In this document: positions 1 to 7,304 of the stretch, piece by piece | Numbering within the stretch: position 1 is the first letter of the stretch | Layout of the letters: each line of letters starts with the position of its first letter | Assembly (NCBI GenBank): GCA_026770615.1 | Contig: MU631931.1 | Location: 8,893-25,686, forward strand | DNA length: 16,794 nucleotides | Reading direction: 5' to 3' | From: Pavlovales sp. CCMP2436 | Taxonomy: Eukaryota; Haptophyta; Pavlovophyceae; Pavlovales | Position numbers and translations under genes: made by a program | Notes under the pieces: generated by a model | The model's database searches: none | What the model was told of the DNA's origin: nothing | Seen by the model: only the letters and a program-made list of their open reading frames with translations

Positions 1-336
1 TAGGCCGCGCACCAGCTTCACCTATTGCTGAGGGGGGCGGGAGGGGGGGGCAGTGAAAGCCGCAACAACATATAATACAGCTGGGAGGCAGGCGAGTGAG
101 GTGTGCACGCATAAAGTTATAAAATATTATATATATTATATATGTAGCCTGCACCTCATGAAGTAAGTCGCAGTACCAAAAAAAAAAAAAAAAAACTCAC
201 CGGCTGGCATCTCGTCCGCGCGGCGCGAGCGGGGCGCAGCGCCACCTGCAGAGGCGGAGGAAAGGGCGGGCTTCGGCGAGCGCGCCTTCTGCTTGGAGCG
301 CCAAGTCTGCGAGAGCTCCTCGTACAGCGCGAAGAT
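1..336 (-). CDS. Two exons of an unidentified protein (partial)
   Basis: Exon-like sequence at 336-201 reads in one open frame from IFALYEELSQTWRSKQKARS, then becomes Ala/Ser/Arg-rich, ending after DEMPA. It stops at a good splice donor (GTGAGT, 200-195). The frame resumes, phase kept, at 27-1 (AIGEAGARP) after a strong acceptor, and then leaves the window. The 5' acceptor is probably AAAAG before position 336, which is weak because the upstream DNA is AT-rich rather than pyrimidine-rich. I do not recognise the protein. It lies about 300 nt downstream of the Derlin-like gene on the same strand. That ORF ends in CAG|GTGTGA, a possible phase-0 donor, and exon 336-201 starts in phase 0, so these could be the 3' exons of that gene. 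The splice sites are seen in the sequence; the link between genes is inference. Confidence 0.45.
28..200 (-). other. Spliceosomal intron, 173 nt
   Basis: On the minus strand it begins GTGAG followed by an 18-nt T run and ends in a long C-rich pyrimidine tract directly before CAG. Its middle (about 115-145) is TA-rich. Removing it keeps the flanking frame open. This is the clearest intron in the window. Confidence 0.65.
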
Positions 337-637
337 CTTTTAAATGTGTTTTAATAATATATTTATATTCTATTTATAATATGATGTAATATGATATATT
401 TACATTATATGTTTACAGCATATGTGTGTTTGTGCGTGTGTGTCTGGAGAGAGAGAGGGAGAGAGGAAGTGCGACTGCTTCGGCAGCTGCGCGATAACCG
501 TCCAGCTTGCCCTTAGCCTCCCCGCACCTGCCGCTAACGCTCAACAGAGTGACGCTCAAACGTTGACACCCGGGGCCTCCTGGACGCAGAGATTGCACCC
601 CAGGCGGTAGAAGAGGCATCATAACATCAAGATAACA
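337..637. other. AT-rich and microsatellite spacer
   Basis: Positions 337-420 are almost pure A/T. A (GT)n-like then (GA)n-like tract follows at 421-467. The rest, 468-637, is GC-rich. Its minus strand reads EAKGKLDGYRAAAEAV in one frame, which could be exon sequence, but no convincing donor follows. I would treat it as the intron or 3' UTR of the Derlin-like gene. Confidence 0.4.
421..467. repeat. GT/GA microsatellite
   Basis: Alternating TGTGTG-type sequence runs into GAGAGAGAGGGAGAGAGG. It is a simple repeat with no coding potential beyond low-complexity shadows. Confidence 0.8.
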
Positions 638-1717
638 TCACACCTGCCGCGGGCCCCACTGCGCTGCCGCGCTCTCCTCTCCACCGCCCTCGTTCGCCGC
701 GAGCGCCTCGGACGCCTCGCCCTGCGCCCCCTCATCGGCGCCTGCGCTCGCATTCGCGTTGGGCGCGGCGATCGGCGCGGCGGCGAGCGCACGCGCAAGC
801 AGTTCGCCGAGGGCGTCCGAGGTACCGTTGAGGGCGGGGTCGGTGCCCGCCGCGGCCGCCTCGCCTGCGGCCTCGCTCAGCGGCGAGGCGACGGGCGGCA
901 CCTCCACCTTGATCGCCCAGCGCAGCTGCGCGCTCATCATCCCGTGTCGGCTGCCTGCCTCGACGCCGGCCGCGCCGCGCTGCCACTGCCACGCGACGAG
1001 CGTGACTGCGATGGCGGCTGCGATGATTGGGCCGCGCTTCCGCATCACGCTCGCGGACCGGTCCGCGGCGCCATTGACGGCGGGTATGAGCGCAGCCTTG
1101 GCGGCCGCGGCCCCCGCGCTAGCCGCCTTCGCCGCCGTCGTGTAGGAGGCCGGCAGGTCATCGCGGAAGCAATCGACGAAGACAGCCGCGCCCATCCCTA
1201 GCATCGCCGGCAGAGCGGGTTCGCCACCGTGGATCGCTGCGTGCGCGCCCAGCAGCCAGTACGGGAGCATTCCGCCGCTCGTCTTGAGCGCGCCGAAGAG
1301 CTCCACTGGCTGCGCGGGCTCGGAGCACGCCCACAGCTGCACGGCGAAGAAGGCGAGCGGGGTCATCAGGTAGGGCTGCTCCAGGTCCGGCATCAGCAGG
1401 CAGCCAGCGAGCATGGCGCAGAGGCCGCCGAGGAGGGCGAGCGCGTAGTGGTGGACGCGCCCAGCGTAGTAGCCTGACTCCAGCGCCGCCGAGAAGTGCG
1501 AGAAGAAGTAGAGCCACGCCATGAAGCGCATGCTCAGCCCGTCCACGTACGCGAACGGCGTCATCAGCCGCCACAGCTGGCCGCGCGCGATCAGCGGGAA
1601 GCTGAGCGCGAGGTCGCTGGCCGAGAACCGCCCGGTGGCGGCCATCGCCGAGACGCCGGCGCAGGCCACCGTCAGCGCCAGCGTCAGCGGCGGCAGCTCA
1701 GCCACGCGGATCGGCAT
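638..1717 (-). CDS. Derlin-like (Der1 family) ER membrane protein with long extra tail
   Basis: The 359-residue ORF has Derlin-family features in its first ~190 residues: a hydrophobic N-terminus opening PIRVAELPPLTLALT, the WR motif at residues 49-50 (GQLWRLMTPF), LES-YYAGR near 79-86, a YLMTPLAFFAVQLWACSEP segment, and an FVDCFRDDLP end that matches the family's YYFLEDVYP region. The usual GxxxG of the last helix appears as GMGAA. Derlins are rhomboid pseudoproteases that help retrotranslocate misfolded proteins from the ER (family knowledge). The catalytic Ser/His are not expected and not seen. Residues 190-359 are unusual: an extra hydrophobic stretch at about 229-246 and then an Ala/Glu/Gly-rich tail. 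Typical Derlins have about 250 residues. The ORF ends at TGA, but CAG|GTGTGA at 644/643 could instead splice into the exon at 336-201. Confidence 0.75.
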   Translation of the reverse strand: MPIRVAELPPLTLALTVACAGVSAMAATGRFSASDLALSFPLIARGQLWRLMTPFAYVDGLSMRFMAWLYFFSHFSAALESGYYAGRVHHYALALLGGLCAMLAGCLLMPDLEQPYLMTPLAFFAVQLWACSEPAQPVELFGALKTSGGMLPYWLLGAHAAIHGGEPALPAMLGMGAAVFVDCFRDDLPASYTTAAKAASAGAAAAKAALIPAVNGAADRSASVMRKRGPIIAAAIAVTLVAWQWQRGAAGVEAGSRHGMMSAQLRWAIKVEVPPVASPLSEAAGEAAAAGTDPALNGTSDALGELLARALAAAPIAAPNANASAGADEGAQGEASEALAANEGGGEESAAAQWGPRQV

Positions 1718-2204
1718 GCCACCGCCTTCACCGCGCTGGCGCCCACGCGGCGTGATTTAAAAACTGGGTGCGTCCGCGGGCCAAGGGACGGGCGCAGTCG
1801 CTCTCATAACGTATCGCTCTCATAAGAGCAGATGGCTAGCCGGCCAGCACAAAGACCCCCAAGGTGAAGAAGGCCATGAGCCATGGCCACGCGCGATGCT
1901 GGACCAGCTGACCAGTGAGGTGACGCTGACATGCACGCAGCACAGAATTTAACTAACTTAATTAGGTACAGAAAACTGAAAAACGTGACCCGAAACTGCT
2001 CGCACATGAAGTATAGAACTAGCTGTCCCGACGGCGACATTTCTGAGAATCATCTCTTGTTACTAGTAGACTTCTAACTCCTAAACTAGTGACTATTACT
2101 TATTAGTATTAAACTAAGTAATAAGTTAGTTTCAGTTGGTACAAACGAGGTTTTGGTCGAAATAAAGCAGACCGGCTCAGAGTACTCATGATCGCAATTT
2201 ACAA
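1718..2204. other. Intergenic: Derlin-like promoter side and zinc-finger 3' flank
   Basis: No gene seen. Near the Derlin-like start is a TTTTTAAA run (minus sense, ~40-46 nt upstream of the ATG). CGCTCTCATAA occurs twice (1799-1809 and 1815-1825), and the 27-bp shared motif is at 1829-1855. From about 1950 to 2170 the DNA becomes AT-rich. It contains an inverted repeat ACTTATTA/TAATAAGT (2098-2105 with 2119-2126) about 80 nt beyond the zinc-finger stop codon, which could mark its 3' end. Confidence 0.5.
1829..1855 (-). promoter_or_regulatory. Shared 27-bp upstream motif, copy 1
   Basis: This sequence (plus strand begins CAGATGGCTAGCCGGCCAGC) matches 3095-3121 at 23 of 27 positions. Its near edge is 112 nt upstream of the Derlin-like ATG; the other copy is 111 nt upstream of the zinc-finger ATG, in the same orientation. 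The core GCCGGC is palindromic. A promoter or transcription-start element is inferred from position and conservation only. Confidence 0.45.
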
Positions 2205-2984
2205 TCATTTGGCCTTGTGCGTGCGCTTGTGCGTCTCAAGGGTGCCCACTCGAGCGGCTCTGTACTCGCAGCCGAGCTGGTCGCACGTGTACTGCCGCTC
2301 GCCGCTGTGCGTGCGCTTGTGCCTCTTGAGGGCGCCCGCCTGCGTGGCCGTGAACTCGCAGCCCGCCTCGTCGCATGAGAACGGCCGCTCGCCGCTGTGC
2401 GTGCGCTTGTGGCTCGCGAGGGCGTCAACGCGAGTGGCGCTGTAGTCGCAGCCCGTCTCGTCGCACGGGAACGGCCGCTCGCCACTGTGCGTGCGCTTGT
2501 GGCTTGTAAGGGCGTCAGCCCGAGTCGAGCTGTAATTGCAGCCCATCTCGTCGCACGCGTACGGCCGCTCGCCGCTGTGCATGCGCGTGTGCCTCTTGAG
2601 CTTACCCGACTCAGCGGCGATGTAGTCGCAGCCTGGCTCGCTGCATGCGTACGACCGCTCGCCGGTGTGGGTGCGCTTGTGGCTCGCAAGGGCGTCCGCC
2701 CGAGTGGCGCTGTAGTCGCAGCCCGGACCATCGCAAGCGAACGGCCGCTCGCCGCTGTGCGTTCGAATGTGCCTCGCGAGGGTGCCAGACTGAGCGGCGC
2801 TGTACGCGCAGCCCGGCTCATCGCACGGGAAGCGGCGCGCGGGCTCCTCGCCCGGCGCGGCTGAGTCCGAGCCCTCGTCATTGCTCGCGCCTCTTACCAA
2901 TGTGCAGTACTCGGAGGTGCCGAGCGTGTGCGCGCACCCCCGGGGGCACGAGCGCGTCCCGCCGCCCCTCGCTCGCTTCGCCAT
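2205..2984 (-). CDS. Seven-finger C2H2 zinc-finger protein
   Basis: The 259-residue protein carries seven C-x4-C-x12-H-x3-H fingers at residues 54-76, 84-106, 114-136, 144-166, 174-196, 204-226 and 234-256, each joined by a TGEKP-type linker (HSGERPF or HTGERSY), giving an exact 30-residue (90-bp) period. The linker and spacing are those of DNA-binding TFIIIA/Kruppel-type arrays (family knowledge); a nuclear regulator is inferred. Predicted helix contacts (-1,2,3,6) are Q,G,T,R / R,D,A,S / E,G,K,R / R,D,A,S / R,D,A,S / Q,G,A,R / R,G,T,T, so fingers 2, 4 and 5 would read the same subsite. The usual Phe between the second Cys and the helix is absent; an aromatic sits two positions earlier. The N-terminal 53 residues have a Cys-containing segment (CPRGCAHTLGTSEYC) and an acidic stretch. 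The ATG at 2984 is the first in frame. It is divergent from the renalase-like gene. Confidence 0.85.
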   Translation of the reverse strand: MAKRARGGGTRSCPRGCAHTLGTSEYCTLVRGASNDEGSDSAAPGEEPARRFPCDEPGCAYSAAQSGTLARHIRTHSGERPFACDGPGCDYSATRADALASHKRTHTGERSYACSEPGCDYIAAESGKLKRHTRMHSGERPYACDEMGCNYSSTRADALTSHKRTHSGERPFPCDETGCDYSATRVDALASHKRTHSGERPFSCDEAGCEFTATQAGALKRHKRTHSGERQYTCDQLGCEYRAARVGTLETHKRTHKAK

Positions 2985-2993
2985 TGCAGAGCT

Positions 2994-3010
2994 GGCTACG
3001 TACCGTAGCC
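2994..3010. promoter_or_regulatory. Perfect inverted repeat just upstream of zinc-finger start
   Basis: GGCTACG-TAC-CGTAGCC is a perfect 7-bp inverted repeat with a 3-bp spacer, 10-26 nt before the ATG of the zinc-finger gene. It could be a 5' UTR hairpin or a dimer-protein site; the sequence does not decide which. Confidence 0.35.
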
Positions 3011-3413
3011 CGTATTAATTGGAACGGCGACGCCTAAAAAAAGTCAACGCGAGCAGCTCTCTCGCGTTGGCGTCGCGTGAGCGCGGGCAAAGATCAGATG
3101 GCCAGCCGGCCAGTGCACAGAGCTAGGCGTGAGGGCCTGCGGCCAGCAGGGAGAGTGGGGGTGTTGGGGGGGCGAGGCGAATTCGAGGGATCCTGCGCAT
3201 GTGGACGGAGGCTGCGGAGCGATACTGGGGTGCGGACAGACGCACTTACTTCGCCGAAGCCGTGCCCGCCTGAACCCACCCAACCTTCCCCACTGCGTCC
3301 GCCTGCCGCATTTCAAAAAGAATTCGCGCGAGTTCGGTCGAGTCTTCTCAAGGAGCGCGGGAGCAAGGAGCGGGAGCCAGCGGCCAGTGCAAGGCCGGGT
3401 AGCAAGTCGCGCG
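3011..3413. other. Divergent intergenic region, zinc-finger and renalase-like genes
   Basis: It separates two divergent starts (2984 minus, 3414 plus). It holds a T-run, CTTTTTTTAGGCG in minus sense, about 45-50 nt from the zinc-finger ATG, the 27-bp motif at 3095-3121, and TTTCAAAAA about 100 nt before the renalase ATG. The renalase frame stays open back to an ATG at 3129, adding 95 Gly/Arg/Cys-rich residues, but homology begins only after 3414, so I treat this as untranslated or an optional N-terminal extension. Confidence 0.45.
3095..3121 (-). promoter_or_regulatory. Shared 27-bp upstream motif, copy 2
   Basis: Second copy of the 1829-1855 motif (plus strand begins CAGATGGCCAGCCGGCCAGT), 111 nt upstream of the zinc-finger ATG and with the same orientation relative to its gene. 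Four substitutions and no gaps separate the copies. Confidence 0.45.
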
Positions 3414-4562
3414 ATGCTGGACGCACCGCGCGTCCTGATCATAGGCGCCGGTTTGACGGGCTCGCTGATCGCGCGGATGCTGCAGGCCGGCGCCGCCGGG
3501 TACCCGGTTGAGATCCACGTCTGGGAGAAGGGGCGAGGTATTGGCGGTCGCTTTAGCGTTACGCGCTCGGACACGGGCGGGCAGGCAGACACGGGCGCGC
3601 AGTACATCACCGAGGTGGAGGGCATCGCGGGCGAGCACCGTGCGCTCTACAACCATCTCTACGGCGAGGGCACACTCGTTCCGATGAAAACTGTCATCGC
3701 GGGCACACGCGCTGCCGATGGCGCGAGCGGTAAGAACTGGGTGGCGCCGCACGGCATAAACGCCGTCGCAAAGTCGCTGCTCGCCGCGAGCAACGCGCGC
3801 GTCACGCTCGGCCGTGGCGCGACCACCGTCGAGCGCGTGGCCGTCACGAGCGCCGCGGGCAAGACCCGCACCCAGTGGCACGTCTCGCACACCAACGCGC
3901 AGCCTGCCGACGTTGCTGACGAGCTCCTCTTCGACGCGGTCGTGCTCACGTTGCCGGTGCCCCAGGTTCTTGGCATGGGCGGTGAGGTGGCCGAGCTCTT
4001 GGAGCGGAGCGATCTCTTGGACGCACTCGTCAGTGTGCAGTACTCTAGTCGGTACGCGGCGTCCTACTTCTACAGTCTAGACGACGCGGCGGCCAAGGCC
4101 TACTTTGAACAGCTCCCGTGGGCGAGCCGCTACGTGGGGAAGGAGGAGGATCCAGACCTGGTCTTCATTTCGCTCTGCGCCGCCAAGCGAGGCCGGACCG
4201 ACGCCGAGCCGCCGTCGGTACTCGTACATTCCAGTGTACCCTTCGCGTTGCGAAGGATGGACAGCGCGGCCACTGCTGACGTGGGTGCCGAGATGTTGAT
4301 CAAGCTGCGCGGGCTGTTGCCTGGTTTGCCCTCGCCGGCCGACTCGCGCACCCTGCTCTGGAGGTGGAGCCAGGTGCGCAAGCCACTCGCTCTCCCCGGA
4401 GGACAAGCTGCGATCGATCTCGGCGAGGGCGGCCCACCACTCGTGCTCGCTGGCGACGCCTACAGCGAGTACGGCTCGCGGTTCGATGGCTGCTACGACA
4501 GTGCGCGCGCGGCGAGTACATTGCTCCTCAAGCAGCTGGGCATCCTCCGCTTGCGTGGGTAG
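3414..4562 (+). CDS. Renalase-like FAD-dependent oxidase
   Basis: From the ATG at 3414 the product has 382 residues; animal renalase has about 340. The Rossmann FAD motif GAGLTG is at residues 11-16, followed by WEKGRGIGGR (37-46), the start of the second FAD element, and by ADTGAQYIT (58-66), matching renalase ADLGAQYIT. Further renalase signatures are VAPHGI (110-115), LTLPVPQVL (178-186), YSSRYA (210-215), HSSVPFA (272-278), LPGLP (302-306), WRWSQV (316-321) and the C-terminal GD...FDGCYDSA region (347-364), which closes the FAD site. Renalases oxidise aberrant dihydronicotinamides such as 2- and 6-dihydroNAD(P) back to NAD(P) with release of H2O2 (family knowledge). Activity of this homologue is inferred from motif conservation. 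The stop is TAG at 4560-4562, showing that TAG terminates host genes here. No intron is needed. Codon use is strongly GC-biased, like P5CR. Confidence 0.88.
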   Translation: MLDAPRVLIIGAGLTGSLIARMLQAGAAGYPVEIHVWEKGRGIGGRFSVTRSDTGGQADTGAQYITEVEGIAGEHRALYNHLYGEGTLVPMKTVIAGTRAADGASGKNWVAPHGINAVAKSLLAASNARVTLGRGATTVERVAVTSAAGKTRTQWHVSHTNAQPADVADELLFDAVVLTLPVPQVLGMGGEVAELLERSDLLDALVSVQYSSRYAASYFYSLDDAAAKAYFEQLPWASRYVGKEEDPDLVFISLCAAKRGRTDAEPPSVLVHSSVPFALRRMDSAATADVGAEMLIKLRGLLPGLPSPADSRTLLWRWSQVRKPLALPGGQAAIDLGEGGPPLVLAGDAYSEYGSRFDGCYDSARAASTLLLKQLGILRLRG

Positions 4563-4732
4563 TGTGGCGGGAGATGCCTACATGACTTACACATATGTGC
4601 GACCATTCATAATCCAATGAGCCGCAACACTCCTGGCGCGAAACTATTCTGGCCCATTCTCTCGTGATTGGCGCCTTCAAAGAAAAGGAAGAGTGAACAA
4701 ATAGTTAAATATTGTGATCCGGATAAATTATT
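4563..4732. other. AT-richer spacer after the renalase-like gene
   Basis: Probable 3' UTR and terminator of the renalase-like gene. No ORF, repeat or clear poly(A) signal stands out. Confidence 0.4.
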
Positions 4733-4981
4733 TCAAGTGACGTGCAATGGCCAAAGCGACTTTTCCTTCTTCGCTTTGACACGGCCTTTTGTCGCGCCGG
4801 AGAAGTCTGAGCCATGGTAAAACCTGACGTCGATCCACGTGCGTGCACGCTGGCGCCTCGATCCACCCTGCACCCCGCCAGCGCTGCAAGCGCGCGCCAG
4901 CTCGAGCATAGCAGCACCCAGGCAGCTGCTTAGCGTGTCGGTGATGTAGGCGTGGCCTGGCACGACCCAGCCCGGAGCGGC
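4733..4981 (-). CDS. Possible exon of an unidentified gene
   Basis: A minus-strand frame runs from a candidate acceptor (CTGCAG|GCC at 4982/4981) through WVVPGHAYITDTLSSCLGAA, a central basic stretch and TWIDVRFYHGSDFSG to a TGA at 4733. No ATG opens it, so it would be a terminal exon. The helix followed by a strand-like DVRFYHGSDFSGATKGRVKA segment faintly recalls hotdog-fold thioesterases, but I cannot support that assignment. It lies downstream of the LRR-like ORF on the same strand and could be its last exon. AT-rich sequence begins right after the stop, as expected for a 3' end. Confidence 0.25.
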   Translation of the reverse strand, partial: AAPGWVVPGHAYITDTLSSCLGAAMLELARACSAGGVQGGSRRQRARTWIDVRFYHGSDFSGATKGRVKAKKEKSLWPLHVT

Positions 4982-5204
4982 CTGCAGCCTGATGGGATGA
5001 GGCTAAGTGGTCTTCGACGGAGAGGGGCTTGCCCCAGTACAGGCAGCTCCAACGATGTGCAGGCGGCAAGCAACAGGTCCGACGTTTCGAATCGTTGTCA
5101 GCCTTGAGCAGGTGCGAAGGCGCGCGCGAGGGTGCGGACAGCCGCTGCGTGCCACCCGGCTGGGGTGGGCCTTGACGTTCGGCAGGATCAGATACGCGCG
5201 ACCT

Positions 5205-5533
5205 GGCGGGTGCGTGTCCTGCCCGCCCCACCAAGGGTGAGGGCCAAGCGAGGAAGGCTGGTGCTGAGCCTGTGGTCGTTGACGCGCATGTTGATCGTTC
5301 TGAGTGTGTTGGGCAGCAGGCTGGTGAGCGAGTTGTCCTCGGCGCACAGCTCGCGCAGCGTTCAGCCCTGGCGGGTGCGTGTCCTGCCCGCCCCACCAAG
5401 GGTGTAGGCCAAGCGAGGAAGGCTGGTGCTGAGCCTGTGGACGTTGACGCGCATGTTGATCGTCCTGAGCGTGTTGGGCAGCGGACTGGTCAACGAGTCG
5501 TCCTCGGCGCACAGCTCAGTAATTCGTTCAGCC
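5205..5533. repeat. 165-bp tandem duplication (two copies)
   Basis: Copy A (about 5205-5369) and copy B (about 5370-5533) are near-identical over their first ~110 bp and diverge more toward the high-coordinate end. Both start with TGGCGGGTGCGTGTCCTGCC and end with a CGTTCAGCC block. The period is a multiple of three, but a one-base difference near the GGCTGAACG block puts the second LRR-like unit out of frame across the junction. Confidence 0.8.
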
Positions 5534-5751
5534 AAGAGGCCCTTTGAGCGCTCGGCCACCTGCGCGAGCTGGCCGAGAGCTGAGAGGCCTTCTGTGCTGG
5601 GGCTCCGCGTGCGCCGGCCCCGTCCCCGGAGCGAGCCCGCCACGTCGTTGGCCGCCGCGGCCGGCGGCGCCCTCAGCAGCTCGGGGACCGAGGCGATCGC
5701 CTCCACCAGCGGCGCCTCGAGCAGGACCTCCACCAGCGAGTCGTCCAACAT
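5362..5751 (-). CDS. LRR-like short ORF, possibly broken or spliced
   Basis: The ORF opens with an ATG at 5751 (MLDDSLVEVLLEAPLVEAIA) and gives 129 residues. Its C-terminal half contains ITELCAEDDSLTSPLPNTLR followed by TINMRVNVHRLSTSLPRLAY, which has leucine-rich-repeat spacing (LxxLxxxxNxLxxLLPxxL). The downstream copy in the 165-bp repeat encodes the closely related LRELCAEDNSLTSLLPNTLR, but reading through meets TGA at the junction. Either the GGTGGGG...CGCCAG segment is spliced or skipped, or the second unit is dead. The first ~60 residues are Ala/Leu/Arg-rich and unrecognised. An LRR protein is a moderate guess, and the gene could be a pseudogene. Confidence 0.35.
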   Translation of the reverse strand: MLDDSLVEVLLEAPLVEAIASVPELLRAPPAAAANDVAGSLRGRGRRTRSPSTEGLSALGQLAQVAERSKGLLAERITELCAEDDSLTSPLPNTLRTINMRVNVHRLSTSLPRLAYTLGGAGRTRTRQG

Positions 5752-6003
5752 TTAGCGACGTTACTCATGGCGATTGAAAAAATCTGCTGTGATGTCTTCG
5801 CGAGAGGAAGGCGAGAGCAGGGGGGGGGGTTAGCTTCCACCGCGGGCGCACACCTGTCAAACAGCGGCCATCCGCGCAGCCTCTTCCCGCCGCATTGAAC
5901 GCACGTCCCACCAGCGCACTTTTAAAACCGATCTCACGCCCATCTCGTTGCGGCAGTTGTGCCCGCGCTAACTGAGCCCGCTTCACGCCCGTCCTCGAAC
6001 GCG
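5752..6003. other. Upstream region of P5CR
   Basis: Short divergent spacer between the LRR-like ORF (minus) and P5CR (plus). It contains a G10 run at 5821-5830 and TTTTAAAA at 5920-5927, 77-84 nt before the P5CR ATG, similar to the TTTTTAAA near the Derlin-like start. A core-promoter role is inference. Confidence 0.3.
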
Positions 6004-6837
6004 ATGCTCGCGCACGAGGGTGGTTTACCGCTCAAGTTCGGCTTCGTCGGCGCCGGCATGATGGCCGGCGCGATGATCCGCGGGCTCGTCAAGGCCAACG
6101 TGGTCGCCGCGCCCAACATCATGGCGTCGGACGCGTACCAGCCCAGCCTGGACGCGTTGAGCAAGGAGCTCGGCATCGCGGTCACGCTGGACAACAAGGA
6201 GGTCGCGCGCGCATCTGACGTGGTCGTGATCGCGGTCAAGCCCGGGCAGGTGCAGGAGGTGTGCCTGGACATCAGCACGGGCAACCCGCAGGCGCTCATC
6301 GTCTCGATCGCAGCCGGCGTCACGATTGCGAGCATGCAGTCCTATACCGGCATCGCCGCGCCCAAAATTGTGCGCGTGATGCCCAATACGCCCGCATGCG
6401 TTGGCGAGCTTGCCGCCGCGTACGCGCCCAACGAGCACTGCTCGGCCGCCGACGCCGCCATCGTCGGCGCGATGCTCGGCGCGCTCGGCACGGCGTTCAA
6501 GGTGAAGGAGGTCGACCTGGACGCGGTCACCGGCCTGTCCGGCTCAGGCCCCGCATACGTTTTCCAGTTTATCGAGGCGCTATCAGACGGCGGCGTGCGC
6601 GCGGGCCTACCGCGCAACGTGGCCACCGCGCTGGCGGCCAAGACGGTCAAGGGCGCGGCCGAGATGGTGCTGGTGACGGGCAAGCACCCGGCCGAGCTCA
6701 AGGACCAGGTCACCAGCCCTGGCGGCACCACCATCGCCGGCGTGCACGCGCTGGAGCAGGGCGGGATGCGCGCCGCGGTGATCAACGCGGTAATGGCCGC
6801 CACCGAGCGCTCCAAGGAGCTCGGCCAAGGAAAGTGA
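6004..6837 (+). CDS. proC: Pyrroline-5-carboxylate reductase (P5CR)
   Basis: The 277-residue protein is full length for the family. The N-terminal Rossmann motif GAGMMA (residues 16-21) follows KFGFV. AVKP (77-80), the RVMPNTP cofactor-loop signature (124-130), SGSGPAYVF (179-187) and the C-terminal P5CR signature DQVTSPGGTTIAGVHALE (234-251) are all intact. The enzyme reduces 1-pyrroline-5-carboxylate to L-proline with NAD(P)H, the last step of proline synthesis. In algae this supports protein synthesis and osmolyte supply. The ATG at 6004 places the Rossmann strand 10 residues in. An in-frame GTG at 5959 would add 15 residues, but GTG starts are not expected in a nuclear gene. No targeting peptide is obvious, so a cytosolic location is likely. 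No introns; the stop is TGA. Confidence 0.95.
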   Translation: MLAHEGGLPLKFGFVGAGMMAGAMIRGLVKANVVAAPNIMASDAYQPSLDALSKELGIAVTLDNKEVARASDVVVIAVKPGQVQEVCLDISTGNPQALIVSIAAGVTIASMQSYTGIAAPKIVRVMPNTPACVGELAAAYAPNEHCSAADAAIVGAMLGALGTAFKVKEVDLDAVTGLSGSGPAYVFQFIEALSDGGVRAGLPRNVATALAAKTVKGAAEMVLVTGKHPAELKDQVTSPGGTTIAGVHALEQGGMRAAVINAVMAATERSKELGQGK

Positions 6838-7280
6838 GGGGGGCTGGGCCGCCGTCGCGGAAGTGAGGATGGTGGCAGCGCATTCGAGTCTGTTTGTCGA
6901 GTGCATGAGCTACACGGACACCTGACGGTGACTCGCAGTATGCCGCCAAGAAGTGCGAGTTAGGTTAGATTTATTTTACGCCGTGGGGCGTGGCCGTGGG
7001 GTCATGCTCTACTTCATGAGCTAACTAACTAGTTACAAACTTAATATTTGTTTTACTTAATTAGGCCCGCCAAAGTTAGCCTGATGGCGACTAAATTAAA
7101 ATAGCAGCCGTTTTCATTCAATAATAAGCTTCTTCGGTGACTGTGTATGGTAACTTAGCTATGGAGACGCCGCTCAAGGCTACCAAGGCTACGAAGACGA
7201 TGCTGCTCCCTGCGGCCGCTACGGCAGGGCTGCGGCGGCCGGGGCGCGGCCAAGGTGGGGCGTGGGGACCGGGGCGCACA

Positions 7281-7304
7281 CACTCACATTCTTTGATGTG
7301 AGTG
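7281..7304. other. Perfect 9-bp stem-loop
   Basis: CACTCACAT pairs with ATGTGAGTG across a 6-nt loop (TCTTTG). The right arm contains a GTGAGT donor-like sequence. It has no adjacent gene that would explain it as a terminator. Confidence 0.6.

Noticed and set aside
2186..2881. Long ORFs on both strands over the zinc-finger gene
   Set aside because: They are frame shadows created by the exact 90-bp repeat; only the 2984-2205 frame gives zinc-finger motifs.
3178..3196. GAATTC followed closely by GGATCC, like a cloning polylinker
   Set aside because: Only two restriction-site hexamers by chance; no other vector sequence nearby.
3129..3413. N-terminal extension of the renalase-like protein from the ATG at 3129
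   Set aside because: The frame is open, but the sequence is Gly/Cys/Arg-rich with no clear targeting pattern, and family homology starts at 3414.
5085..5105. tRNA B-box-like TTCGAATC
   Set aside because: No A-box, no acceptor stem and poor match to GGTTCRANYCC.
7161..7301. Small ORF with a GTGAGT donor at its end
   Set aside because: No homology, no downstream partner exon found, and the donor overlaps a perfect hairpin that explains the sequence as well.
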